Below, piece by piece: positions 63,933 through 64,000 of a stretch of DNA of 64,000 bases. Below the pieces are notes generated by a model. That model made no database searches. It saw only the letters and a list, made by a program, of their open reading frames with translations, and was not told the DNA's origin. The stretch's first letter is position 1. Each line of letters opens with the position of its first letter. Origin of the DNA: Lentinus brumalis (lineage: Eukaryota > Basidiomycota > Agaricomycetes > Polyporales > Polyporaceae). The stretch spans positions 1 through 64,000 of the forward strand of contig MARA01000020.1 of assembly GCA_001792895.1 (NCBI GenBank). Reading direction: 5' to 3'. The position numbers and the translations under genes were made by a program.

Positions 63933-64000
63933 TCGCGGGTCACGGCCTACATATGAACTATGTTTTGTCCAGCTGTACCTCGATACCCCACTACCGAGTC

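Overview
The window is fungal nuclear DNA, most likely from an agaricomycete (mushroom-forming basidiomycete). The evidence is dense genes with many 45-80 nt GT-AG introns, fairly high GC, CCCTAA telomere-type hexamers, a chromodomain Ty3/gypsy retrotransposon, a Penelope-like element without a visible endonuclease domain, and an intron-rich RNase H1 gene. Nothing bacterial is present. All product names come from reading translated motifs by eye; exon borders were placed by hand.

Layout. 1-600: exons of a gene that leaves the left edge. 1.2-7.4 kb (minus): gene A, a large orphan protein. 7.8-13.6 kb (minus): gene B, with a ParB/sulfiredoxin-like N-terminal region and a long acidic tail. 14.1-14.7 kb: a 45-bp satellite and a large hairpin. 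15.1-15.9 kb: a non-autonomous hAT-type element with an 8-bp target duplication. 16.3-19.2 kb: subtelomere-like repeats in inverted orientation around a telomeric array and tRNA-like Pol III units. 19.2-24.6 kb: the Penelope-like element, with 621-bp direct terminal repeats that each carry a hammerhead ribozyme. 24.7-27.5 kb: a small possible gene and a diverged subtelomeric copy with a 170-bp satellite. 27.5-28.3 kb: a broken MYND-finger gene cut at a TTAGGG junction. 30.0-31.4 kb (minus): the C-terminal part of a DNMT1-type cytosine methyltransferase. 32.1-35.8 kb (minus): gene D, a second large orphan protein. 37.1-37.3 kb: two tRNA-like genes. 38.1-43.1 kb (minus): an SNF2-like ATPase gene. 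44.7-45.5 kb: a possible small gene. 46.1-47.7 kb: a direct copy of the 17.4-19.2 kb block. 48.3-58.3 kb: a full-length Ty3/gypsy chromovirus with matching LTRs. 59.4-62.2 kb (minus): an orphan gene. 62.6-63.9 kb (plus): RNase H1.

The most unusual feature is two families of short perfect or near-perfect palindromes. The 16-mer GAGCGGTCGACCGCTC and its variants fill the left part (about 0.9-27.3 kb) and the copied block at 46-47.4 kb. The 19-mer TGGTCGTCCNGGACGACCA, with a free central base, occurs from 28.8 to 45.9 kb. I saw no mixing. The palindromes sit in arrays inside introns. Introns without them are about 45-80 nt; those with them are about 340-800 nt. One host gene encodes a ParB-like domain, the fold that reads 16-bp palindromes in bacteria, and others encode an SNF2 ATPase and a DNA methyltransferase. 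A chromatin or methylation system that reads these palindromes is a speculative but testable idea.

Several genes need single-base corrections, often in G/C homopolymers. I read these mostly as residual sequencing errors rather than true breaks. Telomere-like hexamers mark most junctions between repeat blocks, so the middle of the window is either a real subtelomeric mosaic or partly mis-joined.
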